From Spiroplasma endosymbiont of Amphimallon solstitiale (GTDB lineage Bacteria > Bacillota_I > Bacilli_A > Mycoplasmatales > VBWQ01): a stretch of 64,000 bases of DNA. Both the position numbers and the translations under genes were made by a program. Shown in pieces: positions 62,774 through 64,000 of the stretch (its first letter is position 1; each line of letters starts with the position of its first letter). Below the pieces are notes generated by a model. It saw only the letters and a list, made by a program, of their open reading frames with translations, did no database searches and was not told where the DNA came from. The stretch is taken from NCBI RefSeq assembly GCF_964030965.1, contig NZ_OZ034999.1, positions 930,001 to 994,000 of the forward strand, given 5' to 3'.

Positions 62774-64000
62774 TTGAAAATAACTAATGATTTATTAAAC
62801 AACTCACATATTATTTTTGAATCTAATATTAAAAATCAAATAGAAGCACTAACTAAAATTACTGATTTGACATTTTCATTAGGTTATATTACTAATCGTG
62901 ATGAATTACTAAAAGCATTTCTTGCTCTTGAACAAGAATTATCAACGGGTTTTGAAGGTGGAATTGCAATTCCACACGCTAGAATTAAATCAATTAAAAA
63001 ACCTGCAATTCTAATATTATGTAATAATAATGGTGTTGACTGAAAAGCAATAGATGGACAATTAACAACTTTTATTATTGCTTTAATAATTCCTGAAACA
63101 CAAGCAGAAAATTTACATTTAGATATTTTAAGTACACTTGCAATTAAACTTGTAAATAAAGATTTTCGTAAAAAATTAAAAAATGCAAAAAATTCACAAG
63201 AAATAATATCGCTTATTAATGATGAAACAGTTAAAAATAGTACTAAAAAAGAAATAAAAACAATGAAAAATAAGGAAACAAAAAAAATTGTTGGAGTTTC
63301 TTCTTTTAATTATGTAGAAAAGTATGGATGACCAAAAATTATTCATCAATTTACACTTAAAATATTATTTTTAATTAAAAATTTGTTAAAAGTAACATTA
63401 TTTAGTGTAAAAATTCTCTAAAAATAACACTTTATCATGTATCATTACTTTTATAAAAAATTAAAGGTTTCTTCTTGTACAACTGGAGTAGTTCATACTT
63501 ACATGTGTAAAGAATTATTAGAAACCGCAGGAAAAGAACTAGGCTATCAAGTACATATTGAATGTCAAGGTCAAAAAGGACCAGAATATGTACTAACAGA
63601 ACAAGAAATTAAAGAAGCGGATGTCGTTATTTTAGCAACAGATGTTGCAATTGACTTAGAACGTTTTATTGGTAAAAAAATATACTTGTGGTACAAAACC
63701 AGTAGTTAAAGATGCTAAACAAACTATTAAAGAAAGTTTAACAAAAGCAAAAATATACGGTGAAACTAATGGAAATAGTGGTGATTTCATTTTAAATGCT
63801 TCGAAAGGTAAACCAGCAATTTTAAAACATTTATTAAGCGGAGTATCATATATGATACCATTTGTTGTTTTTGCTGGTTTAATTTTTGCTATTGTTGGTG
63901 GTATCGCAAAAGGTACTTTTGGTAATGGATTTGAATTTAAAAATTCATGAGAAGAACAACTTGCTTGATTAAAAACAAATCCACCAGGAGTTAATTCTTT
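62774..64000 (+). pseudogene. fruA: PTS fructose permease FruA (EIIABC), MITE-interrupted and frameshifted
   Basis: Starts probably at TTG 62774 after AGGAAGG (an upstream TTG at 62756 is possible). EIIA domain with phosphorylated His in GGIAIPHARIK; EIIB with active Cys in IVGVSSCTTGVVHTY, separated by the MITE; EIIC begins KHLLSGVSYMIPFVVFAGL and runs out of the window. A run of seven A (63674-63680) shifts the frame at the end of EIIB; six would restore GKKYTCGTKP. As written no full permease is made. Fructose uptake through this protein is linked to pathogenicity in S. citri. Confidence 0.88.
63304..63466 (+). mobile_element. 163-bp MITE, copy 18 (variant end)
   Basis: Duplication GTTTCTTC. 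The right terminal repeat differs from all others (CTTTTATAAAAAATTAAAG), so this copy may no longer transpose. Confidence 0.94.

Overview
This window is from a Spiroplasma chromosome, most likely of the citri clade. Base composition is extremely AT-rich. TGA is read as tryptophan throughout (translation table 4; every long gene carries in-frame TGA). There is a Spiroplasma-type filamentous plectrovirus, a spiralin-like family of repeat lipoproteins, a divergent MreB and a FruA-type PTS permease. About four fifths of the window is mobile or virus-derived DNA. All gene calls below use table 4, so many genes are longer than a standard-code reading suggests.

Layout. 1-16970 (minus strand): one long operon of a double-stranded DNA phage. 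It reads small membrane and zinc-ribbon proteins, RuvC-like resolvase, SSB-like protein, small genes, a plectrovirus-related gene, a split 64-aa gene, scaffold-like protein, major capsid, a 564-aa hydrophobic protein, a 759-aa fibre-like protein, a 40-aa membrane peptide, portal/connector and a large structural protein. It is wrecked by IS256-type, IS30-type and 163-bp MITE insertions. 17030-17830: gene-free, strongly structured DNA, possibly a non-coding RNA. 17832-26744: a 3.69-kb unit in near-identical tandem, 2.4 copies, plasmid-like. 26745-30763: IS256 and IS30 copies with a plectrovirus gene scrap. 30948-33332: chromosomal cluster rsmE / Gfo-Idh oxidoreductase / deoC. 33406-40576: IS30 copies, a large repeat lipoprotein and part of its duplication. 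40577-49768: an essentially complete plectrovirus prophage whose exact ends can be read from the duplicated empty site. 49770-53404: rest of the duplicated lipoprotein, then decayed terminase/portal genes of a second tailed phage. 53405-56567: two IS256 copies around a scrap of an unidentified IS. 56624-64000: core genes typA, an unknown coiled-coil gene, an azoreductase, a BspA-like surface protein, mreB and a broken fruA.

Three element families shape everything. (1) An IS256-family IS of 1374 bp with 8-bp target duplications: nine copies or parts. (2) An IS30-family IS of 1061-1063 bp: five copies or parts. (3) A 163-bp MITE with about 20-bp terminal repeats and 8-bp duplications: 18 full copies, nearly identical, sitting inside phage genes, host genes and even IS copies, so it moved recently. 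The MITE carries open reading frames running out of both ends, and its recombination has created chimeric ORFs. Its likely parent element survives only as a 3' scrap at 54950-55142. The whole segment looks like a chromosome invaded by viruses and plasmids and then eroded by small transposons.
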